In this document: in pieces, positions 1-7,392 of the stretch
How positions within the stretch are numbered: the stretch's first letter is position 1
Layout of the letters: every line of letters begins with the position of its first letter
From: CAYRHS01 sp964424125
GTDB lineage: Bacteria; Actinomycetota; Acidimicrobiia; IMCC26256; JAOSJL01
Assembly (NCBI GenBank): GCA_964424125.1
Contig: CAYRHS010000025.1
Span: 1-25,844, forward strand
Length of the DNA: 25,844 nt
Reading direction: 5' to 3'
Made by a program: the position numbers and the translations under genes
The notes under the pieces: generated by a model
The model's database searches: none
What the model was told of the DNA's origin: nothing
Seen by the model: the letters and a program-made list of their open reading frames with translations, nothing else

Positions 1-77
1 CCCGGTACGACATCGTTCCCCCCCTCGCCGGGCGGCGCATGATCGCGCACCGCAGCGCGGCAGGGCGGCAGGGCGGC
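1..77. other. left window edge, no gene recognised
   Basis: This short stretch lies downstream of the minus-strand copper lipoprotein. It is GC-rich, with a small direct repeat of GGCAGGGC near 60-75. I see no convincing gene, terminator or RNA in it. Confidence 0.4.
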
Positions 78-1331
78 TCAGTGGACGATCACCGTGCCGT
101 TCATGTCGGGATGCAGCGCGCAGAAGTACCGGTACCCGCCGGACTCGTCGAAGGTCAGCTCGAAGCTCTGCCCGGGCGCGAGCACGCCCGAGTCGAAGTC
201 GTCGCGGGGAGAAGCCTGGGATCCGGCCGTGATCGTATGGGGCACGCTGTCGCTGTTCGACCAGATGACGGGATCGCCCGCGTCCACCTCGACGGTGGGG
301 AACGAGAAGTTCTCGATGGGTACGAAGGCACTTCCCGGCGGCGCGTCGGCGACCGTCGCCGTGCGGGCGCCCTCGATCGTCTCGGCGTCCGTCTGGGGCC
401 ACACCGTCGGGTTCCACATCGAGAAGACGCCGAGCTGGTTGTCGAAGCCCGGAGCGACCCAGGCGTGGATCATCCAGCCGAGCGTGGCCGACCACCGGCC
501 GCCGCGGGCCTCGCACTCCTCCTCCGGCACGATCGTGTCCCGACCGGCGCCACGACACAGGTTGTAGTGGACGTGCCAGTTGTCGAAGTCGCCCACGAAC
601 GCGTCGGGGTGGTCGTCGCCCACCTGGCCGGTCGAGAGCAGGAACGCGGCCGCGACGATCTCGACGTCCCCGCCGGTCCACGTGCCGCCCACGCACTGCC
701 CGTAGGTGTCCGCGGTCGGTGCGGCGCCGTCCGCGGCCGCGTAGATCAGGATCTCCGGTCGCGCGGGGTCGAAGACGCCGTCGGCGACGTACGCACCGTT
801 GGTGAAGTGCGAGCCCATGTTCGGGGTCTGAATCTGGTCCGAGCGGTACCCGTCGCGACACGCGTCGTCGACGTCCGAGTAGCTGACGACGACCTCGCGC
901 ACGGCGTCGAGCTGGTCGACGAGCTTCGCGAGCTCGGTGCGGGTCAGCCCGAGCTCGTCGGGGACATCCTCTCCGGACGCCTCGAGCTCCACCAGGTCCT
1001 CGTAGCTGCACGGCAGCTCCACGTCCTGGCAGCGCACCTGCCGACCGAGCGGTCCTTCCACCAGGCTCGTCAGCACCTGCCCCTCGTACTCGCGGAACAC
1101 GTAGCGCGAGCAACCGGTGGCTCCCCCCGCGGACGCCGGTAACACCGGCGGCTCGGCCGCATCGCTCTCGGCGAGGGGCACGGCATCGGCGGCATCCAGG
1201 TAGCGGTCGAGGTCGACGGCGTCGCCTGTTTCGTCGCCCGTTGCGTCGTCCGGTGTACCGCCGCCGTCGCCCGACGCACAGGCCCCCAGCAACACCGCTC
1301 CCACCCCAACCAGCACGATCAGGCGACGCAC
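78..1331 (-). CDS. secreted lipoprotein with C-terminal plastocyanin-like (cupredoxin) copper domain
   Basis: Predicted exported lipoprotein of 417 residues. From the GTG at 1331 the N-terminus is MRRLIVLVGVGAVLLGAC: two arginines, a hydrophobic segment and a lipobox LLGAC with Cys18 as lipidation site. An in-frame upstream ATG (1382) would bury this signal, and GGGGGAG sits 5 bases upstream of the GTG, so I use the GTG. The last ~80 residues form a type-1 copper site: His365 (PHTI), Cys404, His407 and Met410 (CALHPDM), the plastocyanin/amicyanin ligand set. The middle ~270 residues are Cys- and Trp-containing and not recognised. By family, the C-terminal domain carries electrons or stores copper outside the membrane; the substrate or partner is unknown. 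It is divergent from the P450 across a 198-bp gap. Confidence 0.8.
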   Translation of the reverse strand: MRRLIVLVGVGAVLLGACASGDGGGTPDDATGDETGDAVDLDRYLDAADAVPLAESDAAEPPVLPASAGGATGCSRYVFREYEGQVLTSLVEGPLGRQVRCQDVELPCSYEDLVELEASGEDVPDELGLTRTELAKLVDQLDAVREVVVSYSDVDDACRDGYRSDQIQTPNMGSHFTNGAYVADGVFDPARPEILIYAAADGAAPTADTYGQCVGGTWTGGDVEIVAAAFLLSTGQVGDDHPDAFVGDFDNWHVHYNLCRGAGRDTIVPEEECEARGGRWSATLGWMIHAWVAPGFDNQLGVFSMWNPTVWPQTDAETIEGARTATVADAPPGSAFVPIENFSFPTVEVDAGDPVIWSNSDSVPHTITAGSQASPRDDFDSGVLAPGQSFELTFDESGGYRYFCALHPDMNGTVIVH

Positions 1332-1529
1332 CTCGACTCCCCCGCACGCTCTGCTCAACCGAGCGGATCGCCATCGTGGCACGAGGACTTCGCCGCGACT
1401 CGCGGTCGCGCGCTTCCCTCACGGAACGCTCACACTCGATGCGCGGCTGCGGCGGACGACGCGGAGAGGGCGAATGCAACCCTCGGCGGCGGCGCCTAAG
1501 CTGACGTCGGCGTCAGGAAAGGGAGCGCG
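1332..1529. promoter_or_regulatory. divergent intergenic region between lipoprotein and P450 genes
   Basis: This 198-bp gap must carry promoters for both directions. On the plus strand a TAnnnT-type -10 candidate (TAAGCT, 1497-1502) lies 27 bases before the P450 ATG, without a clear -35. It abuts the inverted repeat at 1501-1516. No open reading frame here has a credible start. Confidence 0.4.
1501..1516. promoter_or_regulatory. inverted repeat, candidate operator upstream of P450
   Basis: CTGACG-TCGG-CGTCAG is a perfect 6-bp inverted repeat with a 4-bp spacer, ending 13 bases before the P450 ATG. It overlaps the predicted -10/start-site area, a position suited to a dimeric repressor such as a TetR- or GntR-type protein. 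No regulator gene is seen in the window, so the binding protein is unknown. Confidence 0.4.
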
Positions 1530-2714
1530 ATGGAGCCCGACCCGAAGGTCGTCGCGGAGCTGCAGCTCGAGCTGATCTCGTCTGGGTTCTCCCGCGACCC
1601 TCAACCCACGTACGCGAGGTTGCGCGAGCAGGCGCCGGTGCTCCCGTCCGAGGGCGGAGTGATGCTGTGCCGGCACGCCGACGTCGAGCACGCGCTGCGG
1701 CATCCCGAGATCTTCTCCTCCGAGTGGACCGAGGGGATGAGCATCGGCAACCAACGGCCCTTGATCCCCCTGATGATCGATCCACCCGCCCACAAGAACT
1801 ATCGGAAGCTCCTCGACCCACTCTTCGCGCCACGAGAAGTCGCGCGCCTCGAGGCCGACGTGGTGAAGCTCTGCCACGAGCTCATCGACGAGTTCTTCGA
1901 TCGTGGGCGCTGTGACTTCAACGCCGAGCTCGCAGTCCCGCTCCCGACGACCGTCTTCCTCCGCCTGCTCGGCTTGCCCCTCGAGGACCGCGACCTGTTC
2001 CTCGAATGGAAGGACGCAATCATCCGCGGGGGTGGCGAGTGGGAGCTGGACAAGGCGCAGGAGGTTCGCTCCGCGGCCGGCGGCGACGTGTACGCGTACT
2101 TCGGACGTGAGCTCGACGAGCGCGAACAGCGCCGACGCGATGATCTCCTCTCGGGATTCCTCGACGCGGAGGTCGACGGCCACGCACTCACGCGCGAGGA
2201 GATCCTCGACATCTGCTTCCTGCTGCTGATCGCAGGGCTCGACACCGTGACCGACGCCCTCGACTGCTCGTTCGCGTTCCTCGCCCAGCACCCCGCGCAT
2301 CGACGCCAGATCGTCGAGGATCCCGCCGTGATCCCCTCCGCCGTCGAAGAGCTGCTTCGGTGGGAGACGCCCGTCCCGAGCATCGCTCGCTACGCGGCCC
2401 TCGACACCGAGGTCCGCGGCTGCCCCATCCACGCCGGCGACGCGGTCGGCATCGGGCTCGGCGCGGCCAACACCGATCCCGACGCCTTCGAGCGCGCCGA
2501 CGAGATCGACTTCGCCCGTGAGCCCAACAAGCACCTCGCGTTCGGGGGTGGCGTCCATCGGTGCCTGGGCTCACACCTCGCCCGGCTCGAGCTCCGGGTG
2601 GCACTGCGGGAGTGGCACCTTCGCATTCCCGACTACCGGCTCGCTCCCGGCGTCGAGCTGGAGTACACGCCGGCTCTGCGCCAGGTCGTCGAGCTCCCCC
2701 TCGTCTTCGGCTGA
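1530..2714 (+). CDS. cytochrome P450
   Basis: Soluble bacterial P450 of 394 residues, a usual length for class I enzymes. It would insert one oxygen atom from O2 into an organic substrate using electrons from a ferredoxin. Visible motifs are the I-helix acid-alcohol pair Asp238-Thr239 (AGLDT), the K-helix ExxR at Glu274-Arg277 (EELLR), and the heme loop FGGGVHRCLG with proximal ligand Cys345. The start ATG is supported by AAAGGGAG four bases upstream. No ferredoxin or reductase gene is adjacent, so redox partners must come from elsewhere. Other genes nearby (SDRs, racemase) hint at lipid, steroid or terpenoid oxidation, but the substrate cannot be read from sequence. Family membership is near certain; subfamily is not assigned. 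Confidence 0.95.
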   Translation: MEPDPKVVAELQLELISSGFSRDPQPTYARLREQAPVLPSEGGVMLCRHADVEHALRHPEIFSSEWTEGMSIGNQRPLIPLMIDPPAHKNYRKLLDPLFAPREVARLEADVVKLCHELIDEFFDRGRCDFNAELAVPLPTTVFLRLLGLPLEDRDLFLEWKDAIIRGGGEWELDKAQEVRSAAGGDVYAYFGRELDEREQRRRDDLLSGFLDAEVDGHALTREEILDICFLLLIAGLDTVTDALDCSFAFLAQHPAHRRQIVEDPAVIPSAVEELLRWETPVPSIARYAALDTEVRGCPIHAGDAVGIGLGAANTDPDAFERADEIDFAREPNKHLAFGGGVHRCLGSHLARLELRVALREWHLRIPDYRLAPGVELEYTPALRQVVELPLVFG

Positions 2715-2756
2715 GCGGCTGCCTCCCGGGGGAACACTTCCGAGCTCCGACGCGTT

Positions 2757-3512
2757 GTGCGGCCCGTGGCCGACGATCCCGTCCGGGTCGAGGACGGAGC
2801 CAAGCGAGTGCGGGTCTTCCTGGGCGGGGAGGTCGTGGCCGACACCACGCAGCCGAAGCTCGTGTGGGAGAACCCCTACTACCCCGCTTATTACTTCCCG
2901 ATCGACGACGTGCGGACCGAGCTGCTCACGCGGTTGGAGTCGACGGACCGCTCCCCGACTCGTGGGACGGCCACCCTCTACGACGTGAAGGGCGGGACGC
3001 GGACCGCGACCGTCGCCGCCCGCCGGTACGCCGACTCGCCAGTCGAAGCGCTTCGCGACCTCGTGCGCTTCGACTGGGAGGCGATGGACGCCTGGTTCGA
3101 GGAGGACGAGGAGGTCCACGTCCATCCCCGCGATCCCCACACCCGCGTCGACATCCTGCACAGCTCGCGCCACGTGGAGGTCTTCGTCCGTGGCGAGAAG
3201 GTGGCCGACTCGCAGCACCCCACGCTCCTCTTCGAGACCGGCCTGCCCGTTCGCTACTACCTGCCCAAGCTCGACGTGCGGATGGACCTGCTCACGCCCA
3301 CCGACACCAGGACCCGCTGCCCCTACAAGGGCACGGCCGAATACTGGTCCGTGACCGCCGGCGGCGAGGTGCACACCGATCTGGTGTGGTCCTACCCGGC
3401 TCCGCTCCCTGAGAGCCAGAAGATCGTCGGGCTGGTCGCCTTCTACGACGAGCGCGTCGACCTCGTGGTCGACGGCGTGCCGCAGCCACCACCGAAGACC
3501 CGGTTCTCCTGA
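2757..3512 (+). CDS. tandem DUF427 domain protein
   Basis: A 251-residue protein containing two DUF427 units. The first, around residues 10-60, has VRVFLGGEVVADT then WENPYYPAYYFP. The second, around residues 140-225, has VEVFVRGEKVADS then FETGLPVRYYLP and later CPYKGTAEYWSV. DUF427 proteins are small beta-rich cytoplasmic proteins without a settled biochemical role, so no function is proposed. The start is a GTG at 2757; another in-frame GTG lies three codons on at 2766, and neither has a strong ribosome binding site. It begins 42 bases after the P450 stop on the same strand, so co-transcription with the P450 is plausible. Confidence 0.8.
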   Translation: MRPVADDPVRVEDGAKRVRVFLGGEVVADTTQPKLVWENPYYPAYYFPIDDVRTELLTRLESTDRSPTRGTATLYDVKGGTRTATVAARRYADSPVEALRDLVRFDWEAMDAWFEEDEEVHVHPRDPHTRVDILHSSRHVEVFVRGEKVADSQHPTLLFETGLPVRYYLPKLDVRMDLLTPTDTRTRCPYKGTAEYWSVTAGGEVHTDLVWSYPAPLPESQKIVGLVAFYDERVDLVVDGVPQPPPKTRFS

Positions 3513-3542
3513 CCCGCCGCCCGGTGTCACGATGGCGGCCGC

Positions 3543-4331
3543 ATGATCGCGTTCGCCGTCCTGGGCTTCGGCCTCGTCATCGGTTGGCTGGCACGGGTCG
3601 TCACGCCCGGCCGCTACCGGCTGACCTGGGCCGAGACCGCGGTCGTCGGGATCGCGGGCGCGGGCCTGGGCGGGATCGTCGCCAACCTCGCGTTCGACGA
3701 CCACCTCGAGGACCTCGGCCCGGCAGCCGTCCTCGGGTCGTTGGCCGGCGCTGTCGTCGTCCTGCTCCTGGCCGAGACGGTCGTCCCCCGGTTCGGCCCC
3801 CGGATCTTCGGCCGCCGAGCGCCGAGCGCCGGGCGCGAGCCGAGGGCAGCCGACCTCGCGGCCGCGGGTGAGAGCGAGCGGGTCGAGTTCAAGACGTCGG
3901 CTCGCTTCAACCCGCACACCGGACGGCGCGACGACCGCCTCGAAGCCGCCGTCGTCCGGACGGTGGCGGGTTTCATGAACGGCGAAGGTGGCACGTTGCT
4001 CGTGGGCGTCGACGACGAGGGCCGGGCGGTCGGCCTCGACGGCGACCTGTCCCTCGTCAAGCGAGGAGACCACGATCGCTACGCGCTGTGGCTCGTCGAC
4101 CTGTTGTCGACATGGCTGGGCCGGCCCGCGGCGACGAACGTCACGGTGTCGTTCGAAGCCGTGGGCGGTCGCGGCGTCTGTCGCCTCGACGTGGCGCGCT
4201 CACCCGAGCCCGTGTTCGCGCGCCCGCCCAAGGGGGAGCGAGCCTCGGACTTCTACGTCCGAATCGGCAACTCGACGCGCCGGTTGCTCACCGACGAGGC
4301 GATCGAGTACACACGCCGACGCTTCGGTTGA
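3543..4331 (+). CDS. membrane protein with N-terminal transglycosylase-associated-like TM region and C-terminal AlbA_2 (Schlafen-type) domain
   Basis: A 262-residue protein in two parts. Residues 1-85 hold about three hydrophobic helices. The opening (GWLARVVTPGRY, then a Gly-rich second helix) resembles the GlsB/YeaQ/YmgE small membrane protein family. After a short linker, residues ~110-262 match an AlbA_2 (Schlafen AlbA_2) domain: ESERVEFKTSA, FMNGEGGTLLVGVDDEG, and near the end FYVRIGNSTRRLL. AlbA_2 domains are putative nucleic-acid-binding modules, often in regulators or helicase-linked proteins. Placing one on a membrane anchor suggests a sensor or membrane-tethered regulator (inference). 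The gene starts 30 bases after the DUF427 stop and ends 13 bases before the SDR start. The domain calls are by eye; the AlbA_2 call is firmer than the membrane family call. Confidence 0.75.
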   Translation: MIAFAVLGFGLVIGWLARVVTPGRYRLTWAETAVVGIAGAGLGGIVANLAFDDHLEDLGPAAVLGSLAGAVVVLLLAETVVPRFGPRIFGRRAPSAGREPRAADLAAAGESERVEFKTSARFNPHTGRRDDRLEAAVVRTVAGFMNGEGGTLLVGVDDEGRAVGLDGDLSLVKRGDHDRYALWLVDLLSTWLGRPAATNVTVSFEAVGGRGVCRLDVARSPEPVFARPPKGERASDFYVRIGNSTRRLLTDEAIEYTRRRFG

Positions 4332-4332
4332 G

Positions 4333-4340
4333 AACGGAGG
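4333..4340 (+). promoter_or_regulatory. ribosome binding site deciding the SDR start
   Basis: AACGGAGG lies four bases before the ATG at 4345. It fixes the start there rather than at in-frame upstream codons, which would overlap the AlbA_2 gene and add a non-homologous extension before the Rossmann fold. Confidence 0.7.
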
Positions 4341-4344
4341 CTCG

Positions 4345-5130
4345 ATGATCCTCGATCGCTTCGACGTGTCCGGGCGGGTGGCGGTCGTGACAGGTGCCGG
4401 GAGGGGAATCGGTCGGCGCTGCGCCACCGCGCTCGCCGAGGTGGGGGCGGACGTCGTCTGCGCTGCCCGGACCGCGGAGCAGATCGAGGACACGGCCGAG
4501 CAGGTTCGAGCCCGAGGGCGTCGGGCGCTCGCGGTTCGTTGCGACGTGATGCAGCGAGCGGACCTCGAGAACCTGGTCGAGTCGACGCTCGGGGAGTTCG
4601 GGCGCGTCGACATCCTCGTGAACAACGCCGGCGGGTGGCCGCCTCGTGAGATGCTCCGGACCAGCGAAGCCGCGTTCGAGGAGGCGTTCCGCTTCAACGT
4701 CACGTCGGCGTTCCTGCTCACGCGCCTCGCGGTACCGCACCTGGCCGAAGGGGGCGGATCCATCGTCAACATCTCGTCACGGACCGGGAGCATGGTGCAG
4801 GCAGGATTCGCCGCCTACGGGACCGCCAAGGCCGCCCTCTCGTTCCTGACCCGTACCATCGCCCCCGAGCTGGCGCCGAAGGTGCGCGTCAACGCGATCG
4901 AGGTCGGCTCGGTCGAGACGTCTGCGCTCGAGTATGTGAAGACGGATGCGTCGATGGAGCGCCAGCTCGTGGAACGCACACCCATGGGTCGGCTCGGGCA
5001 CGTCGACGACGTGGCCACGATGGCCGTCTACCTCGCCACCCCCGCGTCGTCGTGGGTCACGGGCAAGGTCTTTGCCGTCGACGGCGGCGTCGAGCACCCC
5101 CAGTTCGAGTTCCCGACACCCGAGCTGTAG
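4345..5130 (+). CDS. short-chain dehydrogenase/reductase (classical SDR)
   Basis: A 261-residue NAD(P)-dependent oxidoreductase acting on an alcohol/ketone pair in the cytoplasm. It has the full classical SDR set: the cofactor loop TGAGRGIG near residue 16, NNAGG, a catalytic Ser in VNISSRTG, YGTAK for the Tyr/Lys pair, and the C-terminal VDGG. The cofactor-loop Arg together with AARTAEQ after beta-2 suggests NADP as cofactor (inference). Length matches FabG/7-alpha-hydroxysteroid-dehydrogenase-like enzymes. It is the last gene of the plus-strand run from the P450 and converges with the racemase gene 12 bases away. Substrate not determinable; a hydroxysteroid or hydroxyacyl-CoA is compatible with neighbours. 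Confidence 0.92.
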   Translation: MILDRFDVSGRVAVVTGAGRGIGRRCATALAEVGADVVCAARTAEQIEDTAEQVRARGRRALAVRCDVMQRADLENLVESTLGEFGRVDILVNNAGGWPPREMLRTSEAAFEEAFRFNVTSAFLLTRLAVPHLAEGGGSIVNISSRTGSMVQAGFAAYGTAKAALSFLTRTIAPELAPKVRVNAIEVGSVETSALEYVKTDASMERQLVERTPMGRLGHVDDVATMAVYLATPASSWVTGKVFAVDGGVEHPQFEFPTPEL

Positions 5131-5142
5131 CGGGGAGACACC

Positions 5143-6273
5143 TCAGCGGATCACTCCCGCGGTGCGGAAGGCGGCGAGCTCGGAGGACGTATAGCCGAGG
5201 TCGGCGAGGACCGCGTCGGTGTCGGCGCCGGGCCACGCGGGGGCACGACCGGGCCGACCCGGCGTGCGGGAGAGCTCGGGCACGGGGCGCAACGCCCCGT
5301 CGTCGTCGAAGAGGCCCCGCGCCGCCGTGTGCGGGTGCCTGCGGGCCTCCCCCCAGGCGAGCACCGGCGCCACGCAGGCGTCGGTGCCCTCGAATCGCTC
5401 ACACCACTCGTCGCGGCTCCGGGTCCGAAAGACCGCTGCCAGGCGGTCGCGCAGCTCGGGCCAGTGGGCCTCGTCGTGCTGGTCGGGGAGCTCCTCGGCG
5501 ACGAGGGCGAGCCCGTCCAGGAGCAGGCGGTAGAAGTGGGGCTCGATCGATGCGACGGACAGGTACTCGCCGTCGGCACACTCGTACACGGCGTAGAACG
5601 GTGCCCCACCATCGAAGAGGTTCGTGCCGGTCTCGCCGAGCAACCCCAGGTCGTCCATGAGATGGAACACGCGGGTGAGCGAGAAGACGCCGTCGAGCAT
5701 GGCCGCGTCCACGACCTGCCCCCGACCCGAACGCTGTGCCTCGAAGAGCGCGCACGTGATCCCGTAGGCGAGGAGGAGCCCGCCGCCGGCGAAGTCGCCG
5801 AGCACCTGGAGCAGCGGCACCGGCGGGCCGCCACGGGGACCGATCCCGCGGATCACGCCCGTGAGCGCCTCGAAGTTCAACGAGTGCCCGGCCGTGTCGG
5901 CGAGCGGGCCTTCCCGACCCCAGCCCGTGAGCCGCCCGTAGACGATGCGAGGGTTGCGGGTGAGCACGACGTCGGGGCCGACCCCGAGACGTTCCGCGAC
6001 GCCGGGGCGGAACGATTCGCAACACACGTCGGCCTGCTCGAGGAGGCGGAGCACGACGGCGACACCCTCGGGCTGCTTCAGGTCGACCGCGATCGAACGC
6101 CGACCGCGGTCCCAGGAGCTGCGCGCCGCGGGTCGCGGATCCTCCGGAACGTCCGCGGGCCGCTCCACCCGCACGACCGCGGCACCCATGTCGGCGAGCT
6201 GCAACACGCCGAACGGCAGCGCGCCGATGCCCGCGAGCTCGACCACGCGCACACCGGCCAGGGGGCCGCTCAC
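5143..6273 (-). CDS. alpha-methylacyl-CoA racemase (CaiB/BaiF, class III CoA-transferase family)
   Basis: A 376-residue protein of the family III CoA-transferase fold. Residues matching the racemase triad of the AMACR/MCR type are present: His130 in AGHSLNFEALTG, Asp160 in LGDFAGGG and Glu244 in ASIEPHFY. That supports racemisation of 2-methylacyl-CoA (R to S) rather than CoA transfer. Such enzymes prepare methyl-branched fatty acids and sterol side chains for beta-oxidation. The start is a GTG whose last bases form the TGA stop of the upstream SDR-like gene (GTGA overlap), so the two are translationally coupled. The length equals that of characterised bacterial racemases. A generic CaiB-type CoA transferase is the less likely alternative. 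Confidence 0.88.
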   Translation of the reverse strand: MSGPLAGVRVVELAGIGALPFGVLQLADMGAAVVRVERPADVPEDPRPAARSSWDRGRRSIAVDLKQPEGVAVVLRLLEQADVCCESFRPGVAERLGVGPDVVLTRNPRIVYGRLTGWGREGPLADTAGHSLNFEALTGVIRGIGPRGGPPVPLLQVLGDFAGGGLLLAYGITCALFEAQRSGRGQVVDAAMLDGVFSLTRVFHLMDDLGLLGETGTNLFDGGAPFYAVYECADGEYLSVASIEPHFYRLLLDGLALVAEELPDQHDEAHWPELRDRLAAVFRTRSRDEWCERFEGTDACVAPVLAWGEARRHPHTAARGLFDDDGALRPVPELSRTPGRPGRAPAWPGADTDAVLADLGYTSSELAAFRTAGVIR

Positions 6274-7310
6274 GCCGCCCCCGGTTCCTGCCTCGACCCG
6301 AGCACGCCGGCAGCCCGCGCCCGGAGCTCACCGGCCCGGACCATCCAACGGATCGTGTCGGCGAGCGTCTCCTCCACGTCGCGGAAGCGGACGCCCGATG
6401 CGGCGTGCGTGTGCTCGTCGTCCGTCGGCACCATCGTGGTCATGAACTGGGCCGCATCCGACGTGAGTGGGTAGTCGAACGGCACGATTCGACGCACCAG
6501 GTCGACGACGCGACCCATCGCGCGGATGCCTGCCGGCGGCAGCGCGAACCGCCGCGCGCGACGCTGCGTGATCCGATCGCAGCGGTCGGCGAACTCGCGC
6601 CAGGTGAGAAACGTCCCGCCGGCCATCCACCGGTCCGGGCCGCGGCCGCGCTCCAGCCCGGCGACCACCAGCGCCGCCAGGTCGCGCACGTCGATCAGGT
6701 TGACGCCCCCGCCGGTGATGGGCCACGCCTTCTCGAGGCAACCCCGCAGCCCCCCGACCACCTCCGCGACCGCCGGCTGGTCCGGTCCGAAGACGCCACC
6801 GGGGTAGACGGTCACGATCGGAGCGCCTTCCTCCTGTCGGCTCCGCACCCAACGCTCCGCCTCGACCTTCGAGCGAGAGTACGCGGTTCCGCCCGGGGTG
6901 ATCGGCGAAGCCGCATCGATACGCGGTTGCACCGGCGGCACGAAGACCCCGACCGTCGACAGGTAGACGATCGAACGGACACCGGCACGCTCGGCCGCGC
7001 CCACGACCGTCCGGGTCCCGGCCACGTTGGTCGCCACCACGGCGCGGTTGTCGCGATCGGTCGTCGCAACCACCGCCGCCGCGTGCACGACACCCTCGCA
7101 TCCCCCGAGCGCGCGCTCGACGGAGACCGGGTCGGTCATGTCGCCGCGCACGAGGTCGTCGTCGCCGATCTCGACCCCGCGAGGCTCGAGCACCCGCCGG
7201 GCCCGGTCCGGATCGCGCACCAGCATCCGGGGCCGATACCCGCCCGCGGTCAACGACCGCACGACATGCGACCCCACGAGCCCGGTTGCCCCCGTCACCA
7301 TCACGCGCAC
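6270..7310 (-). CDS. NAD-dependent epimerase/dehydratase (extended SDR, 3-beta-HSD/DFR-like)
   Basis: About 346 residues from the GTG at 7310; ATG at 7301 and GTG at 7304 are alternatives, and none has a clear ribosome binding site. The protein opens with the nucleotide loop MVTGATGLVGSH, as in extended SDRs. The active-site pair is Tyr144/Lys148 (AYSRSKVEAERW), with VYPGGVFGP following. A much longer upstream in-frame extension exists but would run across the divergent phosphotransferase start and lacks homology, so it was dropped. Likely acts on a hydroxyl/ketone of a sterol-like or acyl substrate with NAD(P). Its stop overlaps the racemase start, making a two-gene operon; a joint role in side-chain or branched-lipid catabolism is inference. 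Confidence 0.88.
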   Translation of the reverse strand: MRVMVTGATGLVGSHVVRSLTAGGYRPRMLVRDPDRARRVLEPRGVEIGDDDLVRGDMTDPVSVERALGGCEGVVHAAAVVATTDRDNRAVVATNVAGTRTVVGAAERAGVRSIVYLSTVGVFVPPVQPRIDAASPITPGGTAYSRSKVEAERWVRSRQEEGAPIVTVYPGGVFGPDQPAVAEVVGGLRGCLEKAWPITGGGVNLIDVRDLAALVVAGLERGRGPDRWMAGGTFLTWREFADRCDRITQRRARRFALPPAGIRAMGRVVDLVRRIVPFDYPLTSDAAQFMTTMVPTDDEHTHAASGVRFRDVEETLADTIRWMVRAGELRARAAGVLGSRQEPGAA

Positions 7311-7392
7311 GACGGCAGTCCACCACGTGGCGCGGGCGCCGTGCGGTCCCGACTCGGGGCACAATGCGACCCCACCAGGATCGGAGCTGGCG
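7311..7392. promoter_or_regulatory. short divergent promoter region
   Basis: An 82-bp gap separates the epimerase/racemase operon (-) from the phosphotransferase (+). It must contain both promoters. CACAAT (7360-7365) is a weak -10 candidate for the plus strand; no clear -35 is visible. Confidence 0.3.

Noticed and set aside
2571..4073. Minus-strand open frame opposite DUF427 and AlbA_2 genes
   Set aside because: The plus-strand genes have clear domains; the antisense product does not.
5131..5142. Shared terminator between the convergent SDR and racemase genes
   Set aside because: Only 12 bases, with no hairpin or T-run within the gap.
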